Shown: positions 9,279 through 16,248 of the stretch, piece by piece
How the letters are laid out: every line of letters starts with the position of its first letter
Numbering within the stretch: position 1 is the stretch's first letter
From: Anaeromassilibacillus senegalensis
GTDB lineage: Bacteria; Bacillota; Clostridia; Oscillospirales; Acutalibacteraceae
NCBI RefSeq assembly: GCF_001261775.1
Contig: NZ_LN868537.1
Location: 124,001-188,000, forward strand
Direction: 5' to 3'
DNA length: 64,000 bases
Made by a program: the position numbers and the translations under genes
The notes under the pieces: generated by a model
What the model saw: only the letters and a program-made list of their open reading frames with translations
What the model was told of the DNA's origin: nothing
Database searches by the model: none

Positions 9279-9284
9279 AAGAAA

Positions 9285-9310
9285 AAGGCGGGGGATCACT
9301 CCTCCGCCTT
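9285..9310. terminator. Bidirectional terminator between holin and XRE gene
   Basis: AAGGCGGGGGA and TCCTCCGCCTT pair around a TCAC loop with one G-T wobble. The left flank is T-rich when read on the reverse strand. It ends both the rightward late transcript and the leftward repressor transcript. Confidence 0.75.
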
Positions 9311-9314
9311 ATCT

Positions 9315-9524
9315 CTAAATTTTTGTTCCATCTGGAAAAACAAAATTCGCAACATAAGCTGCGCCTAGAACAGATGCGATTTGCTCTAACTCCTCTTTGG
9401 TTAAAGTGTTTCTTTTTATTTTCTGATTAAGATTTTGTGGTGTAGTCCCAATTTTTCGCGCAAGTTCCGATTGACTAATCCTTTTATAGGATAAGGCCAT
9501 ATTTATTTGTTGCTCAACTGTCAC
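9315..9524 (-). CDS. Small XRE-family helix-turn-helix repressor
   Basis: This 69-residue reverse-strand protein has a GTG start at 9524 with AGGAGG (9532-9537) seven bases upstream. The helix-turn-helix occupies about residues 17-37 (SQSELARKIGTTPQNLNQKI). There is no additional dimerisation or RecA-cleavage domain. The gene is divergent from a consensus promoter that drives the antirepressor. A TATAGT-TG-ACTATA dyad lies between its own -35 and -10, so autorepression is likely. It could be the lysogeny repressor or a local repressor of the antirepressor unit. Its position after the lysis genes favours the second. Confidence 0.85.
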   Translation of the reverse strand: MTVEQQINMALSYKRISQSELARKIGTTPQNLNQKIKRNTLTKEELEQIASVLGAAYVANFVFPDGTKI

Positions 9525-9543
9525 CCTCTCACCTCCTAATATT

Positions 9544-9572
9544 ATTATAAACTATATAGTTGACTATAACAA
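9544..9572 (-). promoter_or_regulatory. Promoter of the XRE gene with internal operator dyad
   Basis: Reverse strand: -35 TTGTTA (9567-9572), 17-base spacer, -10 TATAAT (9544-9549). The spacer contains most of a dyad TATAGT-TG-ACTATA (9555-9568), a plausible autoregulatory operator. Confidence 0.75.
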
Positions 9573-9614
9573 GCAGAAAATTAAAAAAATTAAGCAAATA
9601 ATTAAAACAAACGC

Positions 9615-9643
9615 TTGACATTATCAATCGTATGCTTTATAAT
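9615..9643 (+). promoter_or_regulatory. Consensus sigma-A promoter for the antirepressor leader
   Basis: TTGACA (9615-9620), a 17-base spacer and TATAAT (9638-9643) match consensus exactly. A TATAGT half-site (9643-9648), shared with the dyad in the XRE promoter, overlaps the -10/+1 region, so the same repressor may shut it off. Confidence 0.85.
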
Positions 9644-9651
9644 ATAGTCAC

Positions 9652-9831
9652 AGCAAAAGGAACGGGAATTGACCGCCGGACGCTGCGGACTATGAAAACA
9701 GAATTTAGATGGGCGTGCTCCTGAAAGCAAGCACCGGAAGCTGAAATCCGTTGAGCAGTAATGGACAAGACAGCAGCGAGTATGGGCGGCTTAATACCTA
9801 TTACATCATCAAATTTATGAGGTGATTAATA
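9652..9831 (+). ncRNA. Long, potentially structured leader of the antirepressor gene
   Basis: About 180 bases separate the promoter from the antirepressor start and hold no ORF. Possible pairing: a closing stem CCGCC (9673-9677) with GGCGG (9785-9789); a hairpin GTGCT/AGCAC (9715-9719 and 9730-9734); a hairpin TCCGTT/AATGGA (about 9747-9764); and a final hairpin TTAATACCT (9791-9799) with AGGTGATTAA (9820-9829, one bulged G). The last one would bury the ribosome site AGGTG (9820-9824). The short stems are individually weak evidence. The RBS hairpin is the strongest part. It may be a cis-regulatory leader or a small RNA. Confidence 0.45.
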
Positions 9832-10569
9832 ATGAATGAATTACAGATTTTTAATAATCCCGTTTTTGGGCAAGTACGTACCATCGAAGACGATGGGAAA
9901 ATCTTATTTTGTGGAAACGACGTCGCAAAGGCTCTCGGTTACAAAGTGCCAAAAGACGCTATTGCGGCTCACTGCAAGGGGGCGGTAATTCGCCGCCTCC
10001 CTACCAACGGCGGAGAACAGGATGCAAAATTTATTCCCGAAGGTGACATCTACCGCCTTGCGGCGAAAAGTGAACTTCCCAGCGCGGATGATTTTGAGCG
10101 TTGGATTTTTGATGAAGTGATTCCCAGCATCCGCCGTACCGGTGGATATATCACAGGGCAAAATGAACTTTCCCCCGAGGAATTGATGGCAAAGGCTCTC
10201 ATGGTGGCGCAAAAGACCCTGGCAGAGCGAGAAGCCCGGATTTCTGCACTCACCGTGGACAATACGATTATGAAGCCCAAAGCAGAATACTTTGATGAAC
10301 TGGTTGATAGAAACCTTCTCACCAATTTCCGTGAGACCGCCAAGGAACTTGGAGTCGGTCCCAAGGTTTTTGTGGCCTTCCTACTGGGAAAAAAATACGT
10401 CTATCGGGACAAGAAAGGAAAGCTGCTTCCTTATCAGCCTCATGTGGATTCCGGTCTGTTTGAGGTCAAGGAGTGTACGAATGAAAAAACGCAGTGGAGC
10501 GGTACACAGACGCTTGTCACACCGAAAGGTAGAGAAACATTCCGGCTGCTCTATCTGAAAACAGCGTGA
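9832..10569 (+). CDS. Phage antirepressor (Bro-N plus KilAC domains)
   Basis: This 245-residue protein has an N-terminal Bro-N domain (about 1-105): FGQVRTIEDDGKILFCGNDV, AKALGYK, then FIPEGDIYRLAAKSELPSA and FERWIFDEVIPSIRRTGGYI. A coiled linker (about 120-150) and a KilAC/ANT C-terminal domain (about 150-245) with NFRETAKELGV and FVAFLLGKKYVYRDKKGKL follow. Antirepressors of this build bind or displace phage repressors and promote induction. Placement opposite the XRE gene, behind a consensus promoter, supports a local switch. Ribosome site AGGTG at 9820-9824 may be sequestered in a hairpin. The next gene starts 10 bases on. Confidence 0.9.
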   Translation: MNELQIFNNPVFGQVRTIEDDGKILFCGNDVAKALGYKVPKDAIAAHCKGAVIRRLPTNGGEQDAKFIPEGDIYRLAAKSELPSADDFERWIFDEVIPSIRRTGGYITGQNELSPEELMAKALMVAQKTLAEREARISALTVDNTIMKPKAEYFDELVDRNLLTNFRETAKELGVGPKVFVAFLLGKKYVYRDKKGKLLPYQPHVDSGLFEVKECTNEKTQWSGTQTLVTPKGRETFRLLYLKTA

Positions 10570-10579
10570 GGGTGATGCC

Positions 10580-12604
10580 ATGATTGTTTTAAACGAAGAC
10601 TGGACGTTTACATCAAAGAGCGGGGGAAGCACCTCGCTTGGATATGTAGGAGAAAACGAGGTCTGCACCCTGCAAATCCAAAAGCTTGGCACGGAGTTTA
10701 TGGACTGGGATATCGTGTTGGATGTATCCCAGCCAGGTAAGAAGAACATATGGGCCGTGGAGAAAACAGAAGAAGCCGGTAATATGGTCCTGTCAGTTCT
10801 GATCAAACGTGAGTACATTGCTGCCGCCGGGAGCATCACGATCCAGCTGCGGGCTACGCATGAAGACGGTCGTGTGAAAAAGTCCGCGCAGCTCACGTTG
10901 TCCGTCAGTCCAAGTATCAACGCTCCGGATGTGGTTCCGTCTCCGTTACCATCGGAATTTGCGGAATATGAGCTGCGGATTCTGGACGTCAAGGAAGCGG
11001 TGGAGGCGGACGCGGACCGCGCCGCTAAGGCTGCGCTCTGTTCGCCGCAGATCGGCGAGAACGGCAACTGGTACACATGGAACAGTACAACGGGGGAACT
11101 GAGTGACACCGGGATTCCGGCCAGTGGCAATGCCGAATGGAACTTCTTTGGAACGACGCCCTGCCGGGTATCAGGTCCGTCCATCAGCGGGGTGAAAATG
11201 GTATCCTCCACAGAGTGCAGTTACCGGCTGTACTCCGATACCGTGAAGGATATGGACAGCGCGGGCCGGACAATGCATTGGCTGTCGGAGAACTATGTGA
11301 ATGGTGTTTATGAGTTTACTGTCAGCATTGTAAATAATAAGCCCAGCGGGTGGTATCAAGTCTTCTGGTCCATGATGTTTGTTGGGCTGGAGGTGAGCAA
11401 AGCCTATAAACTGTACATCGATACAACAGGCCTTACGCCGGATTCGACCACGACAGGCATGTATTTTGGCCGTTTCCTTCTGGCCAGTGCGGTGGGTGGC
11501 TCAAAGGGCGAAACAATTATCAATACCACGGAGGTTGATCATGCCAGATTGAATTCCTGGGAGTTTACTGCGACAACGCCGGATGTGATCCTGGAATATT
11601 ACGCAGGAAAAGAAATCTCGCAGCTGGTAAATGGATACAGCGTGCGTTTCAAGGATTTGTATATCAACTACGCGGACGCGGAGAGTGGACATGCTGCGAT
11701 ATACAGCGACGCCGGTACATTTACGGGCGAGAAAGTCTTTCTGGAATACACAGACGGCTTGAATTATACGGCGGACCCAGCCTGCTCCGTATATTATACC
11801 GAAGCGAAATCCAAGGTCTTCACAATCAACGGCCAGGAGCCGGACGATGAGGGAAACGTCAGTCTTCCGGTCAGCCGTCTGCAGGGGAAGACGCTGGTCT
11901 GCATGGGCGACAGTATCACAGGGATGTTCAAGCCGCCCGCAGATTATCCGTCCATTATTGCCCGGCTTACCGGCATGACGGTCCACAACTTGGGAATGGA
12001 AGGCTGCCGGATGTCATATCATCCGGATCGATATTATGACGCGTTTTGCATGTATCAGCTTGCGGAGGCCATCACTTCCGGAGACTACACGCCGCAGGAG
12101 GCCGCGGTTGGACACACCGGCAGCTATGCGGCGGAGCGTGTGGCATTATTGAAATCCATCGACTGGACAAAAGTGGACTATGTCACAATTATGTACGGCA
12201 CCAACGACGTTCAGGGCGGCGTTGCGCTGGATAACGTAGAGGATCCTAAGGATACCACCACATATCTGGGAGCCGCGCGGTACGCCCTAGAAAAACTCTG
12301 GACGGCCTACCCCAATCTTAAAATAATGCTGCTGACGCCGATCTACCGCTACTGGGATGACACGCAAACAGACAGCGACGAAAAGACATTTACCGGCGGC
12401 AAGCACCTTTATGAGTTTGGCGATGGGCTTCTGCAAGTGGCGGCGTATTACAAGACGCCGGCGGTAGACCTGTACCACACACTGGGCATTAACAAGATCA
12501 ACCGGGCATATTATTTCCCCGTTGGCGACGGCACGCATCCCAATGATCTGGGCCGTGCGTTGCTGGGTGAGAAGATTGCGGGGAAGCTCCTGAGCGAGTT
12601 TTAA
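10580..12604 (+). CDS. Phage tail/baseplate protein with BppU-like N-terminus and SGNH/GDSL hydrolase domain
   Basis: This 674-residue protein has an N-terminal BppU-like beta domain (about 1-115, with VLDVSQPGKKN and the LTLSVSPSI strand). A GENGNWYTWNSTTGELSDTG motif common in tail proteins follows, then a beta-rich centre, and an SGNH hydrolase domain (about 430-674). Its blocks are CMGDSITG (Ser near 443), MYGTNDVQ near 539, and DGTHPNDLG near 650-657 with the Asp-His pair. Such domains remove acetyl or other ester groups from surface glycans, so this is probably a receptor-modifying enzyme. It is unusual that it lies beyond the lysis genes and behind the antirepressor. Confidence 0.82.
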   Translation: MIVLNEDWTFTSKSGGSTSLGYVGENEVCTLQIQKLGTEFMDWDIVLDVSQPGKKNIWAVEKTEEAGNMVLSVLIKREYIAAAGSITIQLRATHEDGRVKKSAQLTLSVSPSINAPDVVPSPLPSEFAEYELRILDVKEAVEADADRAAKAALCSPQIGENGNWYTWNSTTGELSDTGIPASGNAEWNFFGTTPCRVSGPSISGVKMVSSTECSYRLYSDTVKDMDSAGRTMHWLSENYVNGVYEFTVSIVNNKPSGWYQVFWSMMFVGLEVSKAYKLYIDTTGLTPDSTTTGMYFGRFLLASAVGGSKGETIINTTEVDHARLNSWEFTATTPDVILEYYAGKEISQLVNGYSVRFKDLYINYADAESGHAAIYSDAGTFTGEKVFLEYTDGLNYTADPACSVYYTEAKSKVFTINGQEPDDEGNVSLPVSRLQGKTLVCMGDSITGMFKPPADYPSIIARLTGMTVHNLGMEGCRMSYHPDRYYDAFCMYQLAEAITSGDYTPQEAAVGHTGSYAAERVALLKSIDWTKVDYVTIMYGTNDVQGGVALDNVEDPKDTTTYLGAARYALEKLWTAYPNLKIMLLTPIYRYWDDTQTDSDEKTFTGGKHLYEFGDGLLQVAAYYKTPAVDLYHTLGINKINRAYYFPVGDGTHPNDLGRALLGEKIAGKLLSEF

Positions 12605-12619
12605 AGTGATCATAAAATG

Positions 12620-12658
12620 AAAGTGCAGCCGTCCGTAATGGATAGCTGCACTTTCTTA
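12620..12658 (+). terminator. Terminator after the SGNH tail protein
   Basis: AAAGTGCAGC and GCTGCACTTT form a 10-bp stem followed by CTTAAT and an AT-rich stretch. It closes the antirepressor/SGNH transcript. Confidence 0.8.
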
Positions 12659-12760
12659 ATTCTAATATTTTAATACAAAAATGAGAAAAATTTTCACCAA
12701 AATAAAACATATTTTTTACAATGATTTATAATAATTAAAAAATATTAAAGGGGAAAATTT

Positions 12761-13513
12761 ATGAAAAAGCGATTTGTATCAATGGTTCTTAGCCTTTTAT
12801 TATTTTCACTTTGTGGTTGTAATCAATCTATAACGGAAAGTCAGCCTATAACAGAAAACCAACAATCGAAGACAAGTAGCGCTGTAACAGAAAGTCAGTC
12901 CACAGAGGAGAGCCAACCTGTAACGGAAAGTCAGCCGCCGCTGGAAATAATAAATGGATACGAAACAGCAAGAGGCGAATATAATGAATATTTTGTTTTG
13001 CAAGTGGATGATTTTAAGGATGCGTTCAATGATTCTATTGAGAAAAAAGGTTATGAGGGATTAGAAATTCTAAGTTCTTCAGATACAAGTGCTTCATTGA
13101 CGGATAATGGAGAAACTTGGTGTATTTATATTAAAAGGAGAAGCCCAGATGATCATAAGTATGATTTGGAAGGACAGGATGGTACAGGTTGTATAGAAAG
13201 TCTAGAGCTCAGCCTATTTAGTGAAGGAGAGGAAGATGCAAAAATAAACGGAGATTACTTATATTCTTTAATTAATCTTTTTAGCCCTGGTTTGCAAGAA
13301 GAAATTTGTGATCAATTATATATCTTTGAACAAGCTCCGGAAGGTTATCCTCGAGTGCGCACTTTGTTATGTGGAAATGTAAAATATATATACTCTTATG
13401 ATGAAGGAAATGAGAAATACAGTAGTTCTTCTTTTCATGTTAGACCCGCAGAAATTGAGTATATCCCCGAATCAACGCCCAGGAAAGAAACTGCAATTCG
13501 ACCGCAGGCTTAG
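12761..13513 (+). CDS. AT-rich lipoprotein, prophage cargo
   Basis: A 250-residue product with a lipoprotein signal: MKKR, hydrophobic stretch, and lipobox LCGC (acylated Cys near residue 20). A low-complexity linker built from TESQP-like units follows (about 23-65), then a domain of unknown function with an acidic, Tyr/Ser-rich character. The ribosome site is AAAGGGG. The gene is markedly more AT-rich than the tail genes and has its own upstream AT-rich region, so it is probably a separately acquired moron. A surface role in the lysogen, such as superinfection exclusion, is possible but not shown by sequence. Confidence 0.75.
   Translation: MKKRFVSMVLSLLLFSLCGCNQSITESQPITENQQSKTSSAVTESQSTEESQPVTESQPPLEIINGYETARGEYNEYFVLQVDDFKDAFNDSIEKKGYEGLEILSSSDTSASLTDNGETWCIYIKRRSPDDHKYDLEGQDGTGCIESLELSLFSEGEEDAKINGDYLYSLINLFSPGLQEEICDQLYIFEQAPEGYPRVRTLLCGNVKYIYSYDEGNEKYSSSSFHVRPAEIEYIPESTPRKETAIRPQA
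12831..12936 (+). repeat. Repeated TAACGGAAAGTCAGCC units in the lipoprotein linker
   Basis: The 16-mer TAACGGAAAGTCAGCC occurs at 12831-12846 and 12921-12936. A variant TAACAGAAAGTCAGTC lies near 12885-12900. The units encode TESQP-type linker repeats that could expand or contract. Confidence 0.8.
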
Positions 13514-13530
13514 ATAATATTTAGTCAAGC

Positions 13531-13548
13531 CGCGAGAACAAAAATGTT
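13531..13548. terminator. Weak hairpin between convergent lipoprotein and anti-sigma genes
   Basis: CGAGAACA...TGTTCTC forms a short stem with an A-rich loop in the 65-base gap between two convergent genes. A T-run follows 20 bases later on the forward strand. Confidence 0.45.
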
Positions 13549-13578
13549 CTCATGATTTGATGAGCCACTTTTTTATAA

Positions 13579-14295
13579 TTATTTCAGTGCGACGCTCTTC
13601 GCCATTTCGATCATCTCGGACGCTTCTAAGTCGCCGCCAATACTGAATATAATGCCATCAGCCTGCCACATCAACTCACAAGGGTATTTCGGATCCGGTA
13701 CATCATCGGCATAATAATATGTTTGCCCGTCGACAATGATCGGTGTGCTGAGTGTTGCCTCATCGACGACCCCGGCCCGCTGTTTGAAAATCATGCGCTT
13801 TGTCTGAGATCGGTATTCTATCTCAAACGCTTCCCCAGGCTCCCGATTTAATGGACCGTACAGGGTAGGCATGTATCCGTGAGGGAGTTCGTACGGGACG
13901 TAAATGTCCTTTACAGTCATATTTTTATTAAATATTTCATTTTTATCAATGCTGGAATCTATCGGCTCCTGCAAGTCTGAGATGCTGAAATACAGACCGT
14001 CATAATATTTGATGATAGCCTCACGGACCGCTGTAACGGTCATAGCAGCGATTAAAGCAGCGAGCAGAGCAGCAATAAAGGCAATGGCGATACGCTTGCT
14101 CAAGCGCTTTCGCTTATACGCGGATGCGATCGAATCGTTGTAGATCGTATTCCACATTTTTGCATCCAGCTCAGGAGTGGTGGGGTATAGGGCATCCAAC
14201 TCCGAAACGGACGGTATGCCGGCAACATAGGCCCGTGTCAGCTCATCCTCAAACGACCGGTAAAAGTCATTTATCTGTTTATTTGTCGTAGCCAC
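13579..14295 (-). CDS. Membrane-anchored anti-sigma-like protein with DUF4367-like C-terminus
   Basis: This 238-residue reverse-strand protein starts 2 bases after the sigma-factor stop, so the two are probably translated together. The first 85 residues are cytoplasmic and helical. One membrane segment lies at about 87-112 (IAIAFIAALLAALIAAMTVTA). The outer C-terminal part (about 130-238) resembles the DUF4367 domain of Clostridial anti-sigma proteins (YVPYELPHGYMPT, MIFKQRAG, YYYADDVPD). It likely holds the ECF sigma factor inactive until an envelope signal arrives. Its location inside the prophage boundary makes it cargo. Confidence 0.75.
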   Translation of the reverse strand: MATTNKQINDFYRSFEDELTRAYVAGIPSVSELDALYPTTPELDAKMWNTIYNDSIASAYKRKRLSKRIAIAFIAALLAALIAAMTVTAVREAIIKYYDGLYFSISDLQEPIDSSIDKNEIFNKNMTVKDIYVPYELPHGYMPTLYGPLNREPGEAFEIEYRSQTKRMIFKQRAGVVDEATLSTPIIVDGQTYYYADDVPDPKYPCELMWQADGIIFSIGGDLEASEMIEMAKSVALK

Positions 14296-14297
14296 TT

Positions 14298-14873
14298 TTA
14301 CCTCCCCACATAGTCGTCAAGGTCAATATGATGTGAGTCCATATATTTTTTCATTCGCTTCAGCGCTCGGGATAGCGCCTTGTCAACAGCCCAAACACTT
14401 TTGTTCAGGACAGTGGCTATTTCAGAAACGGTAAGTTCACGATATATGTACAAGCCAACAATGGTTTGTGCCTCATGTGACAGCAACTGCAAAGCTTTGA
14501 CGCCTATTTCGCCGGCCTCGCTAAGCTCTACGCGCGCTAATTCCCCGTCCTTTGATTCAATTGTGCTAGAATCGTCAAGAAAGGTCTCACGTGCAACTGA
14601 TTTATGCTTCGCCCGGTCCAGTGCCAAATGCTGCGCTACTCGGTAGATGAATCCTCTGAGGCTGTCCTCAGTCCAGCCGTCGTGAAATGGCTTTTCTGAG
14701 CATTGAATGATGCGGGTGAAAGTCTCCTGCATAACCTCTTCGGCATCGTCTTGGTTATGAAGCACCTCAAACGCAGCGTGAAGAGCTACTTTTCGATATT
14801 TAAAATATGCATTTCTTATATTATCTCTATATGGATTATTATCATCGGATGGACCGGTGATCAATAGCCACAT
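14298..14873 (-). CDS. ECF-type RNA polymerase sigma factor
   Basis: Region 2 is at about residues 15-90 (FKYRKVALHAAFEVLHNQDD, AEEVMQETFTRIIQ, LRGFIYRVAQHLALDRAKHK). Region 4 is at about 125-180 (LSHEAQTIVGLYIYRELTVS, EIATVLNKSVWAVDKALSRA). The start could be TTG at 14879 or ATG at 14873; I prefer the ATG. Neither has a free ribosome site: the only G-rich run lies within a 16-bp hairpin at 14883-14930. The product is about 191 residues. It forms an operon with the anti-sigma gene. Such pairs usually control envelope-stress or secretion genes; the target regulon here is unknown. Confidence 0.85.
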   Translation of the reverse strand: MWLLITGPSDDNNPYRDNIRNAYFKYRKVALHAAFEVLHNQDDAEEVMQETFTRIIQCSEKPFHDGWTEDSLRGFIYRVAQHLALDRAKHKSVARETFLDDSSTIESKDGELARVELSEAGEIGVKALQLLSHEAQTIVGLYIYRELTVSEIATVLNKSVWAVDKALSRALKRMKKYMDSHHIDLDDYVGR

Positions 14874-14882
14874 AAGCAAAAC

Positions 14883-14930
14883 GCCCCCGCAATATGATAG
14901 TTTGTTAAAATCATATCATATTGCGGGGGC
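14883..14930. promoter_or_regulatory. 16-bp perfect inverted repeat abutting the sigma-factor start
   Basis: GCCCCCGCAATATGAT (14883-14898) and its exact complement (14915-14930) flank a 16-base loop. It could be a terminator for forward transcription (TATTTT follows). Read on the reverse strand it ends 4-10 bases before the sigma start codons and contains the only GGGGG ribosome-site candidate. Confidence 0.75.
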
Positions 14931-14970
14931 TATTTTAACCGGTAAATTATGTAAACTGATAGTGCGCGGT

Positions 14971-14991
14971 TTTGGTCATTGTTTGGTCATT
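14971..14991 (+). repeat. Direct repeat TTTGGTCATT x2 near attR
   Basis: TTTGGTCATT occurs at 14971-14980 and 14982-14991, an 11-base period, about 120 bases from the attachment site. Short tandem repeats at this distance may be integrase arm-binding sites. That is inference. Confidence 0.45.
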
Positions 14992-15044
14992 ATTGCAAGC
15001 AAATATTGCACAAAAACGAGAGTAGTGATAGAATGTAAGGCACG

Positions 15045-15071
15045 AAAAAACCGCATGAAATAGCGGGTTTT
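15045..15071. terminator. Hairpin near the prophage end
   Basis: AAAACCGC and GCGGGTTTT pair around ATGAAATA, with T/A runs on both sides, as in a bidirectional terminator insulating the prophage end. Confidence 0.6.
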
Positions 15072-15107
15072 AGCAGTCCGGTTGGGAGCGTGAGTGGACG
15101 GAATCAC

Positions 15108-15132
15108 TTTTCAAGTCTCGTCTCGCGCACCA
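15108..15132 (+). other. attR candidate: 3' end of a tRNA gene
   Basis: TTCAAGT (15110-15116) is a T-loop, CTCGT (15117-15121) the 3' T-stem strand, CTCGCGC (15122-15128) the acceptor 3' strand, then A and CCA (15129-15132). The upstream bases do not supply the needed 5' T-stem strand (ACGAG) or the other arms, so only the tRNA end is present. The tRNA terminator follows. The intact tRNA (5' acceptor GCGCGAG, possibly tRNA-Leu by memory of similar acceptors) should sit at attL, left of this window. Confidence 0.75.
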
Positions 15133-15136
15133 ACTG

Positions 15137-15187
15137 AAAGCTCTGAAACCCGCATCAATGCTGGGGATCAGAGCTTTTATTTTTTTA
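15137..15187 (+). terminator. Terminator of the disrupted tRNA gene
   Basis: AAAGCTCTGA (15137-15146) pairs with TCAGAGCTTT (15168-15177), followed by TATTTTTTT. It starts 5 bases after the tRNA CCA end, as expected for a tRNA transcription unit. Confidence 0.8.
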
Positions 15188-15333
15188 TTATGAAAATTTG
15201 CATCAGCTAAGATGCTTTCTTTGAATATTGAAAAGTGAAAAGATCCATTTCCATGTGATTTGGCGATACAAAAATTGAAAAGTAAAGCCAGAACCCGTGT
15301 CATATGATTTATGTTTTAGAGGAGATGAAAGTT

Positions 15334-16236
15334 GTGATCACTGCAATTCTGTCCACATTTGTTATGTGGTGCCTTATGCAGGGGGCGGTCCCTTTTGCCG
15401 CGCAGATTGCGGTCAGCCTTGCAACCGGAATCATTTTTCTTGTGTTTGGGCGCCACGATCACAATGATGTTTTGACCATTGATATGCTGGCCCGGCGTTC
15501 CCGATTTGCTGCGGAAAATGCCGCTTTGAAGGTTTGGGGAACCCTTTTGCTGTTGGTTTTATGTGTCTGTTCTCAAAGCCTGTGGCCGCCTGTGGTGTTG
15601 TTTGTGATATTGGCGGCGCTGAGCACGGGAGTGGGCGGAACATCTTTGCATGCGTATGTTTCATTGTTCCGTTTACTGGCCGTTTTTTTACTGCTCAGTG
15701 GACTTGCTCTCCTGTGGGATTTTTCCCATATGCCGATCGGAATATGGAATATTCCCTGTTTTGGCGGATATCTCACGATGACGGCGGCAGCGCAAGCTTC
15801 CGCGCGGCTTGTACTGGCGCGGTCGCTCGGCGCTGTGAGCTGCCTTTATTTTCTCAGTCTTTCCACGCCCATGCCGGAAATCCTTGCGGTCTTGCGCAAA
15901 GCGCATGTACCATCTGTGGTGATCGAATTGGCGATCCTTATATACCGATACATATTTATCCTTTTGTCCACTTACCGAAATCGCAGGGATGCGGCAGCCA
16001 GCCGGTTGGGGTTTGGCAGCCTGCGGCAAAGTATGCGGACGATGGGCTGCCTGTATGGAAATTTGCTGGCCAGCAGTTTTAAAAAAGCCGGCGCCTGTTT
16101 TGATGCAATGGAGAGCCGCTGTTATACGGGCGAAATTCGGTTCTTATCGAAGAAAAAGCCGGTCACAATCTTTGGCGCTGTTTTGTTTGGCGTGCTTCTT
16201 GTGGGAACAGCTGTGTTGGTTGCTTTAATCGATTGA
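15334..16236 (+). CDS. Energy-coupling factor transporter T component (CbiQ/EcfT family)
   Basis: I choose GTG 15334 because GAGGAG (15319-15324) sits nine bases upstream; frames from 15304 or ATG 15325 lack good spacing. The product is about 300 residues with multiple membrane helices. The family core begins near LTIDMLARRSRF. Two cytoplasmic coupling signatures of the Ala-Arg-Gly type are visible as AAASRLGF and AMESRCYTG, which bind the ATPase. About 45 extra N-terminal residues include a further hydrophobic segment. T components link a substrate-binding S component to the ATPase. No S component (CbiM, BioY) is adjacent, so the substrate is unknown. The ATPase gene follows at 12 bases. Confidence 0.82.
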   Translation: MITAILSTFVMWCLMQGAVPFAAQIAVSLATGIIFLVFGRHDHNDVLTIDMLARRSRFAAENAALKVWGTLLLLVLCVCSQSLWPPVVLFVILAALSTGVGGTSLHAYVSLFRLLAVFLLLSGLALLWDFSHMPIGIWNIPCFGGYLTMTAAAQASARLVLARSLGAVSCLYFLSLSTPMPEILAVLRKAHVPSVVIELAILIYRYIFILLSTYRNRRDAAASRLGFGSLRQSMRTMGCLYGNLLASSFKKAGACFDAMESRCYTGEIRFLSKKKPVTIFGAVLFGVLLVGTAVLVALID

Positions 16237-16248
16237 AGGGGTGAAGTT

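Larger units (their letters stand above)
1..15132. mobile_element. Prophage, right-hand part, ending at a tRNA 3'-end attachment site
   Basis: A continuous run of siphovirus-type tail, lysis and regulatory genes is followed by cargo genes. It ends at a fragment matching the 3' end of a tRNA gene (positions 15110-15132). Left of the window one expects heads, replication genes, the integrase and attL. Gene order is tape measure, distal tail, Gp37-like, fibre and tip proteins, amidase, holin, repressor, antirepressor, SGNH tail-type protein, lipoprotein, anti-sigma and sigma. All tail genes look intact, so the element could be functional. The left boundary and integrase are not visible here. Confidence 0.88.
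14880..15333. other. 454-base gap between sigma factor and ECF transporter gene
   Basis: It contains the 16-bp inverted repeat, the TTTGGTCATT pair, a hairpin, the attR core and the tRNA terminator. Between 15190 and 15300 I see only an AT-rich stretch with two ATTGAAAAGT copies (15227 and 15274) and no credible gene. Confidence 0.6.

Noticed and set aside
15060..15132. Complete tRNA gene ending at 15132
   Set aside because: Only the T-loop, 3' T-stem strand and acceptor 3' strand fit; no 5' T-stem, anticodon or D arm can be folded from the preceding bases.
15227..15283. Two ATTGAAAAGT copies between attR and the transporter gene
   Set aside because: Short, AT-rich and without further copies; could arise by chance.
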